From positions 1-40,430 of the forward strand of contig NZ_WGDD01000031.1 in NCBI RefSeq assembly GCF_015493435.1: a stretch of 40,430 nucleotides of DNA. The letters are read 5' to 3'. A program made the position numbers and the translations under genes. The DNA is from Sulfurovum sp. (GTDB lineage Bacteria > Campylobacterota > Campylobacteria > Campylobacterales > Sulfurovaceae). The notes under the pieces are model-generated. The model saw nothing but the letters and a program-made list of their open reading frames with translations, was not told the DNA's origin and made no database searches. This document shows positions 1-8,764 of this stretch, piece after piece (position 1 is the stretch's first letter; each line of letters opens with the position of its first letter).

Positions 1-188
1 ATATTAAACTTCCTTGTTTATTGACCAATTATATATGTTATAATATTAAAATTATCTTACAAAGTTATGTTTATTCAAAAAAATATAACTTTTTTTAATT
101 ATTTATCATATAAATAGACATGTGGGAAGTATTTTAAACAGATATTTTGTCTTTTGTCCAGGCAATTGGCCGCCACTGCACAAAAATG
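1..188. other. AT-rich non-coding stretch downstream of era
   Basis: No convincing gene is seen here. The sequence is very AT-rich. It holds a weak inverted repeat, AAAGTTAT (61-68) and ATAACTTT (85-92), with a 16-nt loop followed by T residues on the plus strand. This could be a poor terminator for a plus-strand gene left of the window. An open frame starting near 122 has no ribosome binding site and runs antisense into era, so it was not called. Confidence 0.5.
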
Positions 189-1103
189 TTAAACAATATA
201 GCCAAATTCTTCCAGGCTTTCCCTGTTTTTGCTCCATCCTTTTTTTACAGAGACATGGAGGTCCAAAAATATTTTTTTCCCTGAAAAAAATTCCATTTGC
301 TCACGGGCCATCTTGCCTACGCGTTTGATACCTACACCTTTTTGTCCAACGATCATACCCTTTTGTGTCTCTTTTTCTACCACGATCGTTGCGTATACTC
401 TGTCCAGGGTATCACTTTCTTCTATCTTTTCTATGGTCACATCACTTTCGTAGGGGATTTCATCGCTGAGATTTTCAAAAATAGATTCACGAATCAGCTC
501 TTTATAGATATCCCGGATATTGTCAGTCGTCAATATCTCCGTGTCATAGAGATACGGTGAATAGGATAAATGTTTGACAATTTCATCCAGTAGCTGTTTT
601 TTGCCTACTTTCCGGTTGACGGAAAAAGGAATAATAGCTTCAAATCTGTCCTGATATTTCTGGTACTCTCCAAGCTTTTTAAGAATATCCCCCTGCTTGA
701 CATGGTCCATTTTGGTAAGCACAACGATATGTTTGGTGTGTTTGCTTTCATTCAGTGCCAGGAATTTTTCATATTCAGTCAGTTTGTCTGTCACCGGTGC
801 CAAAAAAACAATAAGATCGGCATCTCCCATCGCTCTGAGCGCTTCATCGAGCATGAACCTGTTCAACAGTCTTTCTTTTTCATGAATACCGGGTGTATCT
901 ACAAAAATGATCTGGGCATTCTCATGCATCACAATAATATTCATCCGCTTTCGGGTTGCCTGTGCTTTTTTGGAGACCATTGCCAGTTTTTCCCCTACCA
1001 CATAGTTAAGCAGTGTACTCTTCCCTGCATTGGGTCTTCCGACTACTGCGACAAATCCCGCTTTTGTATTTTCCTGTCCGTTGTTAAACATTGTTTTTCC
1101 CAT
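189..1103 (-). CDS. era: GTPase Era, ribosome assembly factor
   Basis: Era binds the 3' end of 16S rRNA through a KH domain and acts as a GTP-driven checkpoint in 30S maturation. The protein (304 aa) shows the G1 loop GRPNAGKST (22-30), G3 DTPG (69-72) and G4 TKMD (130-133). The C-terminal KH domain carries GQKG in the usual GxxG position near residues 250-256. The length is normal for Era. It is the last gene of rplI-hslV-hslU-era and starts 8 nt after the hslU stop. The ATG at 1103 has AGGA touching it, which is too close to act as a ribosome binding site. The in-frame ATG at 1091 (MFNNGQ), with GGGA six bases upstream, may be the real start and still leaves the whole G domain intact. Confidence 0.97.
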   Translation of the reverse strand: MGKTMFNNGQENTKAGFVAVVGRPNAGKSTLLNYVVGEKLAMVSKKAQATRKRMNIIVMHENAQIIFVDTPGIHEKERLLNRFMLDEALRAMGDADLIVFLAPVTDKLTEYEKFLALNESKHTKHIVVLTKMDHVKQGDILKKLGEYQKYQDRFEAIIPFSVNRKVGKKQLLDEIVKHLSYSPYLYDTEILTTDNIRDIYKELIRESIFENLSDEIPYESDVTIEKIEESDTLDRVYATIVVEKETQKGMIVGQKGVGIKRVGKMAREQMEFFSGKKIFLDLHVSVKKGWSKNRESLEEFGYIV

Positions 1104-1111
1104 TCCTGATT

Positions 1112-2440
1112 TTACAGAATATATCTGGTTGTATCTTCATCTTCAACTACCTTGCCGATCTTTTCTTTGACCAGTGCTTCATCGATAACAACAGTCTCTC
1201 CGGCATGTTCATCCGCTGAAAAGCTGATCGCTTCGAGTATTTTTTCCATGACCGTATGCAAACGCCTGGCACCGATATCTTCCGTTTTTTCATTTGCCAT
1301 GAGTGAAAAGTGTGCTATGGCATGCAGTGCCGCATCTTCAAACTCAAGATCTACCTTTTCTACTTTCATCAGCGCCTGATACTGTTTAATAAGTGAATTT
1401 TTCGGCTCGGTCAAAATTCGATAAAGCGTTTCTTCATTCAAAGAATCGAGCTCGACCCTCAGAGGGAAACGCCCCTGCAGTTCGGGAATGAGATCACTCG
1501 GTTTGCTCAAGTGGAAGGCACCTGCTGCAATAAAAAGAATATGATCTGTCTTGACCGGCCCGAGTTTGGTAGGCACGGTAGAACCTTCTACAATAGGAAG
1601 CAAGTCCCTCTGTACCCCTTCTTTACTTGGATCCTGTCTGCCCTGGGAATTGGAAGGTACTGCGATCTTATCTACTTCATCAAGAAAGACAATGCCGCCT
1701 TTCTCTACTTTTTCCAGTGCCATTTCCTTCAACTGTTCTTCATCCAGCAGGGTATCACTCGCTTCCTGTGAGAGGATCTTTTTAGCCTCTTTGACCGTAA
1801 CTTCTTTTTCGGGTCCCTTCTTCCCCATACCGCCAAGTACTTTGACGATCGATTCCTGTACCTGTATCATCTGGGGAGGCAGGCCCTCTTCGGGAAGCTG
1901 CGGATTATTCGGCATGATCACTTTAATTTTGAGATGGTCCAGTTCGCCTCTGGAAAATTTTTCCTGCATTCTGACAAATGAAGCATCATACTCTGCCTGT
2001 TTCTGTTCGCTCGCACCGGCAGGAAGAGGAGGAAGCAGTTTTTCAATGATCTTGTTCTCTATATAATTTTCTATCTTTTCTTTATTCTTCTCATTCTCAT
2101 CTTCACGTACGATCCCCATGGCTGTCGCAGCAAGGTCCCGTATCATCGATTCCACATCACGTCCGACAAATCCGACTTCGGTGTATTTGCTTGCTTCAAC
2201 TTTGATGAAGGGTAAATGCATCATTTTAGCCAATCGTCGGGCGATCTCCGTTTTTCCCACACCGGTACTTCCTATCATCAAAATATTCTTCGGTGTGACA
2301 TCCTGCTGCATCTCTTCATCCAGCTGCATACGTCTGTAGCGGTTTCTCAGTGCAACTGCTATGGTCTTTTTCGCATCATCCTGTCCAATAACGTAATTGT
2401 CAAGATGTAAAACGATCTCTTTTGGTGTCAAGTTATCCAA
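1112..2440 (-). CDS. hslU: HslU, ATPase subunit of the HslVU protease
   Basis: HslU is the hexameric AAA+ unfoldase that feeds proteins into the HslV peptidase. The protein (442 aa) has Walker A GSTGVGKT (57-64), Walker B VFLDE (251-255), an I domain with charged helices between them, and the C-terminal tail ending RYIL. In this family that tail docks into HslV. The start is the unusual codon TTG (2438-2440): AAGGA lies eight bases upstream and no in-frame ATG fits. The order hslV-hslU-era matches other Campylobacterota as I know them. The 51-nt gap after hslV is the only sizeable spacer in the operon. Confidence 0.97.
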   Translation of the reverse strand: MDNLTPKEIVLHLDNYVIGQDDAKKTIAVALRNRYRRMQLDEEMQQDVTPKNILMIGSTGVGKTEIARRLAKMMHLPFIKVEASKYTEVGFVGRDVESMIRDLAATAMGIVREDENEKNKEKIENYIENKIIEKLLPPLPAGASEQKQAEYDASFVRMQEKFSRGELDHLKIKVIMPNNPQLPEEGLPPQMIQVQESIVKVLGGMGKKGPEKEVTVKEAKKILSQEASDTLLDEEQLKEMALEKVEKGGIVFLDEVDKIAVPSNSQGRQDPSKEGVQRDLLPIVEGSTVPTKLGPVKTDHILFIAAGAFHLSKPSDLIPELQGRFPLRVELDSLNEETLYRILTEPKNSLIKQYQALMKVEKVDLEFEDAALHAIAHFSLMANEKTEDIGARRLHTVMEKILEAISFSADEHAGETVVIDEALVKEKIGKVVEDEDTTRYIL

Positions 2441-2491
2441 TTCAAAATTCCTTTTTTCTTCTTCGCAAAGCGGACAGTCATCTGCCCTGCC

Positions 2492-3022
2492 CTATAACTC
2501 TAATATTTTTATATTTTTGTTTGTGTAGATACAGAGATCACCGGCTACCTCAAGTGATTCCTGTACCAGGACCCTGGGTTCAAGATCGGTATGCTTTTCC
2601 AAAGCTCTTGCTGCTGAAATAGCATAATTCCCTCCGGAACCTATCGCTGCGATCTTTCCGTCCTGCGGCTCCACCACATCTCCTGTACCCGAAAGAATAA
2701 AAATATGTTCTGTATTCAGTACAATCATCATTGCTTCAAGCTGTCGCAAATGTTTGTCTTTCCGCCACATTTTTGAAAACCCGATGACCGATTTGAAAAG
2801 ATCTCCGCGTTTTTCCGCAAGGATCCCCTCGAACATATCGAACAAATTAAAAGCATCCGCTGTACTGCCGGCAAATCCTGCCAGGATCTTTCCTTCATAA
2901 AGGGTACGTATCTTGGTAGCATTGCTTTTAAGTACCGTATTCCCGAAAGTTACCTGTCCATCTCCCCCGATCACTGCTTTGCCATCCGCTTTGTACCCCA
3001 GTATCGTTGTCGCGTCAAACAT
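2492..3022 (-). CDS. hslV: HslV, proteasome-like peptidase subunit
   Basis: HslV is the dodecameric threonine peptidase of the HslVU complex, related to proteasome beta subunits. The protein (176 aa) starts [10 protein letters not shown] and contains [12 protein letters not shown] and GSGGNYA, both family hallmarks. Alignment by eye with E. coli HslV (which begins MTTIVSV) puts the catalytic threonine at Thr5, behind a four-residue Met-Phe-Asp-Ala leader. The usual family leader is just Met. As I recall, Helicobacter HslV starts MFEATT, so the leader looks like a group trait and not a wrong start call. The ATG at 3022 begins 2 nt after the rplI stop, with AGGTG eight bases upstream. Confidence 0.96.
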   Translation of the reverse strand: MFDATTILGYKADGKAVIGGDGQVTFGNTVLKSNATKIRTLYEGKILAGFAGSTADAFNLFDMFEGILAEKRGDLFKSVIGFSKMWRKDKHLRQLEAMMIVLNTEHIFILSGTGDVVEPQDGKIAAIGSGGNYAISAARALEKHTDLEPRVLVQESLEVAGDLCIYTNKNIKILEL

Positions 3023-3024
3023 AC

Positions 3025-3468
3025 TTAGACACCTACTACTTCCACTTTCAGTTTCGCATGGATCGCATGGCCGAGTTTGGCATCTACTTCATGGATACCT
3101 GTAGATTTCAGTGCTTTTTTCAGATTGATGTGTTTTTTATCCAAGTCGATACCCAGTTGCTCCTTGATCGCCGCAGAGATATCGGCATTGCCGACTGACC
3201 CCTTGATCCCTACCGGTGCAGACTGTTTTTCAATGCGAATGGTCGCCGTCTCAAGCACTTTTTTTTCTGACTCAAGACGTGCAACCTCTTCTTTGAGCTC
3301 TTTTTCCATTCTTGCCTGCTCCGCTTTCCAATTCTCTATTACTTCGGCAGTTGCCAGTTTTGCCAGCCCTTTGTTGATAAGAAAATTCTGTCCGTAACCG
3401 TCCTTCACCTCTTTGATCTCACCGGCTTTTCCAAGTGATTTTACCTCTTTTATCAATAAAACTTTCAT
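3025..3468 (-). CDS. rplI: 50S ribosomal protein L9
   Basis: L9 binds 23S rRNA near the L1 stalk of the large subunit and helps hold the reading frame. The protein (147 aa) has the N-terminal domain signature [18 protein letters not shown] followed by a glycine-rich segment at 23-34. A long charged helix (about 45-75) then leads to the C-terminal domain. The length is normal. It is the first gene of the minus-strand set rplI-hslV-hslU-era. AAAGGA lies about nine bases before the ATG. Its promoter should lie in the 113-nt divergent region shared with the M3 peptidase, which carries unusual palindromes. Confidence 0.97.
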   Translation of the reverse strand: MKVLLIKEVKSLGKAGEIKEVKDGYGQNFLINKGLAKLATAEVIENWKAEQARMEKELKEEVARLESEKKVLETATIRIEKQSAPVGIKGSVGNADISAAIKEQLGIDLDKKHINLKKALKSTGIHEVDAKLGHAIHAKLKVEVVGV

Positions 3469-3511
3469 TCTGTCATATCCTTTGTGATAATAATGATATA
3501 TTTTATCTAAA

Positions 3512-3568
3512 GTTTGTTAATACTATTAACACGTGATGTGATACAATCACACAAATTTATTAACAAAC
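3512..3568. promoter_or_regulatory. Nested palindromes in the rplI / M3 peptidase divergent promoter
   Basis: Three inverted repeats overlap in this short spacer. GTTAATA-C-TATTAAC (3516-3530) is a perfect palindrome with a one-base centre. TGTGAT-aca-ATCACA (3537-3551) is perfect with a three-base centre and overlaps a possible plus-strand -10 box TACAAT (3542-3547). GTTTGTTAAT (3512-3521) and ATTAACAAAC (3559-3568) form a perfect 10-bp inverted repeat that encloses the rest. The half-site GTTAAT therefore occurs three times. This arrangement looks like an operator for a dimeric regulator, but no regulator can be named. Confidence 0.45.
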
Positions 3569-3581
3569 GGATACTTAAACA

Positions 3582-5543
3582 ATGTTTCAAACCTTTCATA
3601 TAGAGAGTCTGGATACTTTTCCAAAAGAACTCGAAACACTTCTTGACAGACAAAGAAGCACCATAGAAACGATCACAAAAAGCAGAAAAACAGACTATGC
3701 AGAGATACTTAAACCCCTGCAGGACATGGACGAAGAACTGGCACTTTTTTTTACCCCGCTCTCCCATCTCAATGCGGTTATGAATTCTGATGCTACACAG
3801 AAAGCCTATGAAGCTTCCATCCCCCTGCTCTCAAAATTCTCTTCTGAGATCGCACAGAATGAAGCCCTTTTTCACAAAATGGAAAAGATCATTGCCACAG
3901 AAGAAGAGGCTCAAACTGTTGTCCGGAACGAAGTAAGAGATTTTGTACTCTCCGGCGTCAAACTTCCGCACGACCAAAAAAAACGGATGGAAGAAATAAG
4001 TCTTCAACTCTCAGAACTTTCCAACAGCTTTTCACAGAATCTGCTTGATGCCACCAATGCCTATGAGCTTATTATTGAAGATGACAAAGATGTAGAAGGC
4101 ATGCCGCAGAGTGATATAGATGCAGCCAGAGAAGAGAAAGAGGGAAAAACCGTCTACAGATTTACACTTCAGCTCCCCAGTTATCTTGCCTATATGACTT
4201 ATGGCCCGAACAGAACATACAGAGAGGAACTCTCCAAGGCATACAGTACCCGTGCACCCCAAAATGCAGACGTCATAGACCATATCCTTGTTCTCAAACA
4301 GGAAAAAGCCAAAATGCTCGGTTTTGACAATTATGCCCAGTATGCACTTGAGACACGTGATGCCGACTCCCAGGAAGAAGTACTCTCTTTTCTCAACGAT
4401 CTGGCAGATGCGGCACTTTCTCAGGCAAAAGAAGAGATTTCAGCATTAAAATCCTATGCCAAAGAAACCGATGATATCGATGATTTCAGTACGTATGACA
4501 TGGCTTACTACAGCGAAAAGCTCAAAAAAGAAAAATTTGATTTTGACGATACCATGACAAAACCCTATTTTGAACAGGAAAAAGTACTGCGTGGTATGCT
4601 TGATATTGTTTCTGAGCTCTTTTCTGTTACATTCACACCTGCTGATGTACCGACATGGCATCATTGTGTCAAACCCTTTGATATTTACGAGAACGGTATG
4701 CTCTCCGGCCGTATCTACTTCGATCTTGAAGCACGCAAAGAAAAACGCGGCGGGGCATGGATGAATGACTGGGAGACACATTTTACCGATAGCAGGAAAA
4801 AAAGTCATCTTCCTTCTGCTTTCGTAGTCTGTAATTTCGCACCACCGTCAAACACTTCACCTTCTCTCCTTCGCCATGATGATGTTGTCACCCTTTTTCA
4901 TGAAATGGGACATGCTATCCACCATCTTTTCGGAAAATGCCATGAACGATCTGTTTCCGGCATTAATGGAGTAGCTTGGGATGTAGTCGAATTTCCTTCC
5001 CAGTTTTTGGAAAACTTTGCGTATGAAGCAGCCATACTCAAACGTTTCGGATTTCATTATGAAACAGGCGAAAGTATTTCCGAAGAGCTTCTCTCAAAGA
5101 TCAAAGAGACCAAGAATTTTCAGGCTGCACTGGGCATACTCAGACAGGTTGAATTTTCCCTTTTCGACTTTCAGCTGCATCAAAAGCTCTATCAGGGTGA
5201 GGAAGTACAGGCACTGCTTGACCGCATCAGAGAAAAAACTTCTCTCCTGAAAACACCGGCTTATAACAAATTCCAGCATGGCTTTGCACATATTTTTGCC
5301 GGAGGATATGCTGCGGGGTATTACAGCTATAAGTGGGCAGAAGTTCTCTCCGCAGACGCTTTTTTTGCGTGTCTTGACCAAAAAGAAGGCTTCAACAAAG
5401 AACGTGCCAAAGGCTACAAGGAGTATATTCTTGCCAAAGGAGGCTCAAAGGAGATGCGTGAACTTTACCGGGAATGGCTCGGACGCAAAGCAGAAGTGCA
5501 GAGCCTCCTGAGACTTTACGAGATCGGTTCTCAGGAGAAATAA
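3582..5543 (+). CDS. prlC: M3 family zinc oligopeptidase (oligopeptidase A type)
   Basis: This is a cytosolic metallopeptidase that degrades oligopeptides, including signal-peptide fragments in related enzymes. The protein (653 aa) has the zinc motif HEMGH (440-444). The third zinc ligand is probably Glu470 in the segment DVVEFPSQFLENF, which closely matches E. coli oligopeptidase A. A Gly/Tyr-rich substrate loop GGYAAGYYSYKWAE lies near the C-terminus (about 570). There is no signal peptide. The length is near the family's usual 650-680. The ATG at 3582 has only a poor GGAT-like binding site. The next gene starts directly after its stop. The symbol rests on the family motif, not on a proven orthology. 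Confidence 0.93.
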   Translation: MFQTFHIESLDTFPKELETLLDRQRSTIETITKSRKTDYAEILKPLQDMDEELALFFTPLSHLNAVMNSDATQKAYEASIPLLSKFSSEIAQNEALFHKMEKIIATEEEAQTVVRNEVRDFVLSGVKLPHDQKKRMEEISLQLSELSNSFSQNLLDATNAYELIIEDDKDVEGMPQSDIDAAREEKEGKTVYRFTLQLPSYLAYMTYGPNRTYREELSKAYSTRAPQNADVIDHILVLKQEKAKMLGFDNYAQYALETRDADSQEEVLSFLNDLADAALSQAKEEISALKSYAKETDDIDDFSTYDMAYYSEKLKKEKFDFDDTMTKPYFEQEKVLRGMLDIVSELFSVTFTPADVPTWHHCVKPFDIYENGMLSGRIYFDLEARKEKRGGAWMNDWETHFTDSRKKSHLPSAFVVCNFAPPSNTSPSLLRHDDVVTLFHEMGHAIHHLFGKCHERSVSGINGVAWDVVEFPSQFLENFAYEAAILKRFGFHYETGESISEELLSKIKETKNFQAALGILRQVEFSLFDFQLHQKLYQGEEVQALLDRIREKTSLLKTPAYNKFQHGFAHIFAGGYAAGYYSYKWAEVLSADAFFACLDQKEGFNKERAKGYKEYILAKGGSKEMRELYREWLGRKAEVQSLLRLYEIGSQEK

Positions 5544-6062
5544 ATGAAAGAGTACAGTTACCTGATCGTCATTATTGTTGCTATTTTTGCCATCACGCTT
5601 GCCGGTGCCTATTTCAGCCCTACTTTTGAAGAAGAGAAAAGCTTCATGGAACTTTTCTTTCTGTTGGGGAGTTTACTGTTTATCTTCTCGGCCCTTGTCA
5701 TTTTCGCGACGATCGGCTTTGGTTCTTTTGCCATTTATGCAGCGATCTTCCTGGCTGCTGTCATGGGTATGTACGGTGTAGAAGGTGCCACGCTTGTCAC
5801 AGGCGTGACCTATGTTACCTGGGGTTCCATCTTTGCCATGCAGGTGCTGCTTTTCTACCACCATCTCAGAAGTGCGACAGACTGGTTCAAAAAACGCTAT
5901 ACCTTCAAAGCATTCAAAAAAGAATACATCGCCTTCTATCCGATGTTATGGATTGCATATTTTTTTCTGGAATTCATTCCAAGTATTGTGTACAGAGAAG
6001 ATTTTTTGAAGTTCATACCCTCAAAAGCCTTTGAGGATATGAAGGAGGTTTTGGACAGATAA
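5544..6062 (+). CDS. Conserved membrane protein of unknown function, about five TM segments
   Basis: This 172-aa protein is hydrophobic, with likely membrane segments at about 6-24, 36-57, 60-76, 84-105 and 128-147. A basic stretch WFKKRYTFKAFKKEY (114-128) should lie on the cytoplasmic side between the fourth and fifth segments. No family was recognised. The ATG follows the M3 peptidase stop with no gap, and its binding site AGGAG sits in the last codons of that gene, so the two are very likely co-transcribed and translationally coupled. It ends one base before the convergent argG stop, leaving no room for a terminator. Confidence 0.8.
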   Translation: MKEYSYLIVIIVAIFAITLAGAYFSPTFEEEKSFMELFFLLGSLLFIFSALVIFATIGFGSFAIYAAIFLAAVMGMYGVEGATLVTGVTYVTWGSIFAMQVLLFYHHLRSATDWFKKRYTFKAFKKEYIAFYPMLWIAYFFLEFIPSIVYREDFLKFIPSKAFEDMKEVLDR

Positions 6063-6063
6063 A

Positions 6064-7422
6064 CTATTTGCCCTTTGACTCGTTTTTAGGTGTTTTGGTA
6101 TTGCCAAACCCGAAGAAACGCTTGATTCGCTCACAAATCGTCATGGAACCGGTTTCTATTCTGCATACTTCAACTTCATCGTACCCACCGATAAGCGACT
6201 TAATGCGCTCTGGCTGCTTTTTACCTTCAATAATAAACCTAAGTGCATTCAGGCGGATAAAACCTTCTGCATCTTTCTGGTTGTATACCTCATCGGCTTC
6301 AAAAGTAGAATGCTCTTCAGAATAGAGAGAAAGATCCGACTTCCTTCCTACCACGATCACATTTCCTTTGTACAGTTTCAGTTTCACTGTGCCCTCTACG
6401 TTTTCCTGTGTGGCATCGATCGCAGCCTGGAGCATTCTGCGTTCTGCCGACCACCACAGTCCGTTATAGATAAGTTTGGCATATTTCGGCATCAATTCAT
6501 CTTTCATATGTGCCTCTTCTCTGTCAAGTGTGATCGATTCGATGGCTCTGTGTGCCTTAAGCATGATCGTACCACCCGGTGTTTCATAACATCCGCGTGC
6601 CTTCATTCCCACCATACGGTTCTCAACGATATCGATACGTCCGATCCCATGTTTTTTACCGTAGGTGTTAAGCGTTTCAAGAATTTCTGCCGGACTCATC
6701 TCTTCACGGTTAACCGCAACAGGATCACCTTTTTTGTACTCAATGGTAATATACTCCGGTTCATTCGGTGCCTTCTCCGGACTGACAGACCAAAGCCACA
6801 TATCCTCCTCGGGTTCCGCATAAGGATTTTCAAGATGTTCACCTTCATAGGAGATATGCAGCAGATTGGCATCCATAGAGTATGGTTTAGCCTGTCCTTT
6901 TCCGTCGATATCTATGCCGTGTTCTTTCGCATAGGCCAAAAGTTTTGTACGCGAATTAAGATCCCATTCTCTCCATGGGGCGATCACAGTGATATCAGGA
7001 TCGAGTGCAAGGTAACCGAGCTCAAAACGTACCTGGTCGTTTCCTTTTCCTGTCGCTCCGTGAGATACAGCATCAGCACCGGTCTGATGTGCAATCTCAA
7101 TCTGCTTTTTGGAGATAAGCGGACGGGCGATGGAAGTACCAAGCAGATATTCGCCTTCATAAATGGCATTGGCTCTGAACATCGGGAAAACAAAATCTTT
7201 CACAAACTCTTCTTTGAGATCCAATATAAAGATATTCTCGGGTTTAATACCCATATCAAGTGCTTTCTGGCGTGCCGGCTCCACCTCTTCACCCTGCCCG
7301 AGATCAGCAGTGAATGTCACTACTTCACACTCATATTCATCCTGCAGCCATTTTAGGATAATGCTTGTATCAAGTCCACCGCTATATGCCAGTACTGCTT
7401 TGTTGATCTTTCTTTTTGCCAT
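6064..7422 (-). CDS. argG: Argininosuccinate synthase with a C-terminal extension
   Basis: ArgG joins citrulline and aspartate using ATP, the seventh step of arginine synthesis. The PP-loop AYSGGLDTS is at 12-20. Further ArgG signatures include [14 protein letters not shown] and the C-terminal [12 protein letters not shown]. This is the bacterial type of about 400 residues, not the longer E. coli type. The core ends near residue 402, yet the frame continues for 50 residues (6067-6216). That tail contains two cysteines, an aromatic basic patch (RIKRFFGFG) and a Lys-rich end. AAAGG precedes the ATG. A thioredoxin-like gene lies 54 nt upstream on the same strand. Confidence 0.96.
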   Translation of the reverse strand: MAKRKINKAVLAYSGGLDTSIILKWLQDEYECEVVTFTADLGQGEEVEPARQKALDMGIKPENIFILDLKEEFVKDFVFPMFRANAIYEGEYLLGTSIARPLISKKQIEIAHQTGADAVSHGATGKGNDQVRFELGYLALDPDITVIAPWREWDLNSRTKLLAYAKEHGIDIDGKGQAKPYSMDANLLHISYEGEHLENPYAEPEEDMWLWSVSPEKAPNEPEYITIEYKKGDPVAVNREEMSPAEILETLNTYGKKHGIGRIDIVENRMVGMKARGCYETPGGTIMLKAHRAIESITLDREEAHMKDELMPKYAKLIYNGLWWSAERRMLQAAIDATQENVEGTVKLKLYKGNVIVVGRKSDLSLYSEEHSTFEADEVYNQKDAEGFIRLNALRFIIEGKKQPERIKSLIGGYDEVEVCRIETGSMTICERIKRFFGFGNTKTPKNESKGK

Positions 7423-7444
7423 GCTATCAGCCTTTAAAATAAAA

Positions 7445-7458
7445 TTATCGCGATTTTA
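7445..7458 (-). promoter_or_regulatory. Putative argG promoter core
   Basis: On the minus strand the gap before argG reads TAAAATCGCGATAA, with the -10 box TAAAAT at 7458-7453, about 30 nt before the ATG. The same CGCGA discriminator follows the -10 boxes of leuD and bpt. No good -35 box is seen. argG may also be read through from the thioredoxin-like gene. Confidence 0.4.
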
Positions 7459-7476
7459 GCGTAATATTGGTTAATA

Positions 7477-7815
7477 CTACACAAAACCGTATTTTTTCAA
7501 AATGATATCGAGTACCGGTTTTTTGTAGGCTCCTGTATGGCGGAATACTTCATGGCCTGCAGCATCGAAGAAAATCTGTGTCGGCATTTCTTTCAGCCTG
7601 TAGATATCCCGGCTGACCTGGCGTTCTTTCTGCCCATCAATCGCATATATCTGGTATTTTACATGTTCTTTCAGCACTTCTGCGAAGACTTTTGACATGG
7701 CAATGCAACTGTAGCAGTGACTCATTCCAAAGGCCAGGATAGTCGGTTTTCCGTTGCCGATATTGTGTTTAATATCAGCATACTGACTAACCGGAAGCGG
7801 TTTTTTTTCTGACAT
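7477..7815 (-). CDS. Thioredoxin-fold protein with a CYSC active site
   Basis: This small protein (112 aa) is probably a cytoplasmic thiol-disulfide oxidoreductase. The redox pair is Cys34-Tyr-Ser-Cys37 in the segment SHCYSC, and the conserved cis-proline loop is MPTQIFFD. There is no signal peptide. The open frame extends to a GTG at 7833, but the ATG at 7815 (MSEKKPLP) has GGAG five to six bases upstream and is the better start. It lies upstream of argG on the same strand and diverges from pdxJ. A minus-strand TATAAT is at 7849-7844. The CYSC pair is not the classical CGPC, so its partner and redox potential are unknown. Confidence 0.8.
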   Translation of the reverse strand: MSEKKPLPVSQYADIKHNIGNGKPTILAFGMSHCYSCIAMSKVFAEVLKEHVKYQIYAIDGQKERQVSRDIYRLKEMPTQIFFDAAGHEVFRHTGAYKKPVLDIILKKYGFV

Positions 7816-7871
7816 TTTCACTCCAAAAAACACTATTTTCCCGATTATACAAATCCTATCTTAAAAACTTT

Positions 7872-7880
7872 TGCTATAAT
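7872..7880 (+). promoter_or_regulatory. pdxJ promoter, extended -10 box
   Basis: TGCTATAAT at 7872-7880 is a perfect extended -10 element (TGn plus TATAAT) on the plus strand, followed by CGAACGC. It lies about 50 nt before the pdxJ ATG. No clear -35 hexamer is present, as is common with extended -10 promoters. Confidence 0.65.
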
Positions 7881-7929
7881 CGAACGCATACATCAGTCAA
7901 ACTCAGAATGACGAACAAAGGAAACTGCC

Positions 7930-8712
7930 ATGTTATTGGGTGTCAACATCGACCATATCGCTGTCCTCAGAGAGGCCAGAAAAATTGCCGATCCCGATCC
8001 GCTGGATGCACTGGGCATTTGCAAACGTGCCGGTGCGGATCAGATCACCATTCATCTGCGTGAAGACAGACGTCATATGCAGGACAGTGATGCCAAAAAC
8101 ATCATCACACTCTCAGCCCTGCCGGTAAACCTGGAATGCGCTATTGATCCGGGCATGATCGATATTGCCTGTAAGCTCAGACCCCACCGTGTGACCCTTG
8201 TACCGGAGAAACGTGAAGAAGTCACCACGGAAGGCGGTCTGGCTGTCACAGGAGAACAACCCAAACTGAAAGAAGCTATCAAGCGTCTCAAAAAAGCAGA
8301 AATAGAAATTTCACTTTTCATAGACCCTACCCTCGATGCGGTTAGAGCCTCTGTCGATCTTGGGGTGGAATGGATCGAGTTCCATACCGGCAAATATGCC
8401 AATATTTATGCCATGCTTTACAGCAATTTAGGCAAAACCCACCACAGTATCCCAGAACTCGAACTTTCCCGAAACATACTCAAACAAATGCTCGATGACG
8501 AATTGCGAAATCTGCGCCTGCTCAGCTGTGATGCCAGAGAACTGGGCCTTCGTGTCGCTGCCGGGCACGGACTCAATATGCAAAACGCTAAAGAAATCGT
8601 CGAGATAGAGACTATTGAAGAGTTGAATATAGGCCAAAGCATCATCGCACGTTCCGTCTATGTCGGACTGGAACAATCCATCCTGGACATGAAAGCTCTG
8701 ATGATAAGATAA
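7930..8712 (+). CDS. pdxJ: Pyridoxine 5'-phosphate synthase
   Basis: PdxJ condenses 1-deoxy-D-xylulose 5-phosphate with 3-amino-1-hydroxyacetone phosphate to give pyridoxine 5'-phosphate. The protein (260 aa, usual length about 240-260) begins MLLGVNIDHIAVLREAR, the family's N-terminal signature. It also shows QITIHLREDRRH, EFHTGKYA and the C-terminal NIGQSIIARSVYVGLE, all features of this TIM-barrel family. AAAGGA lies seven bases before the ATG. It is followed 93 nt later by pdxA, which makes the substrate precursor, so the two form a vitamin B6 unit. Confidence 0.97.
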   Translation: MLLGVNIDHIAVLREARKIADPDPLDALGICKRAGADQITIHLREDRRHMQDSDAKNIITLSALPVNLECAIDPGMIDIACKLRPHRVTLVPEKREEVTTEGGLAVTGEQPKLKEAIKRLKKAEIEISLFIDPTLDAVRASVDLGVEWIEFHTGKYANIYAMLYSNLGKTHHSIPELELSRNILKQMLDDELRNLRLLSCDARELGLRVAAGHGLNMQNAKEIVEIETIEELNIGQSIIARSVYVGLEQSILDMKALMIR

Positions 8713-8764
8713 CAGTGTGCAGGATACTGTCCCCTGACGGTACCTTTCATATGAAAAACAAGAT

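Noticed and set aside
61-96. Inverted repeat AAAGTTAT/ATAACTTT with a T run, considered as a terminator
   Set aside because: The stem is short and almost all A-T with a 16-nt loop, so it is too weak to call as a terminator; it is only mentioned in the region note.
3537-3551. TGTGA-n5-TCACA considered as a CRP site
   Set aside because: The CRP spacing is six bases, not five, and CRP is not established for this lineage from anything in the window. It is kept only as part of an unnamed operator candidate.
6310-7356. A 348-aa plus-strand open frame across argG
   Set aside because: It is fully antisense to a certain argG gene, has no ribosome binding site and its translation is rich in Phe, His and Cys, as expected for a shadow frame.
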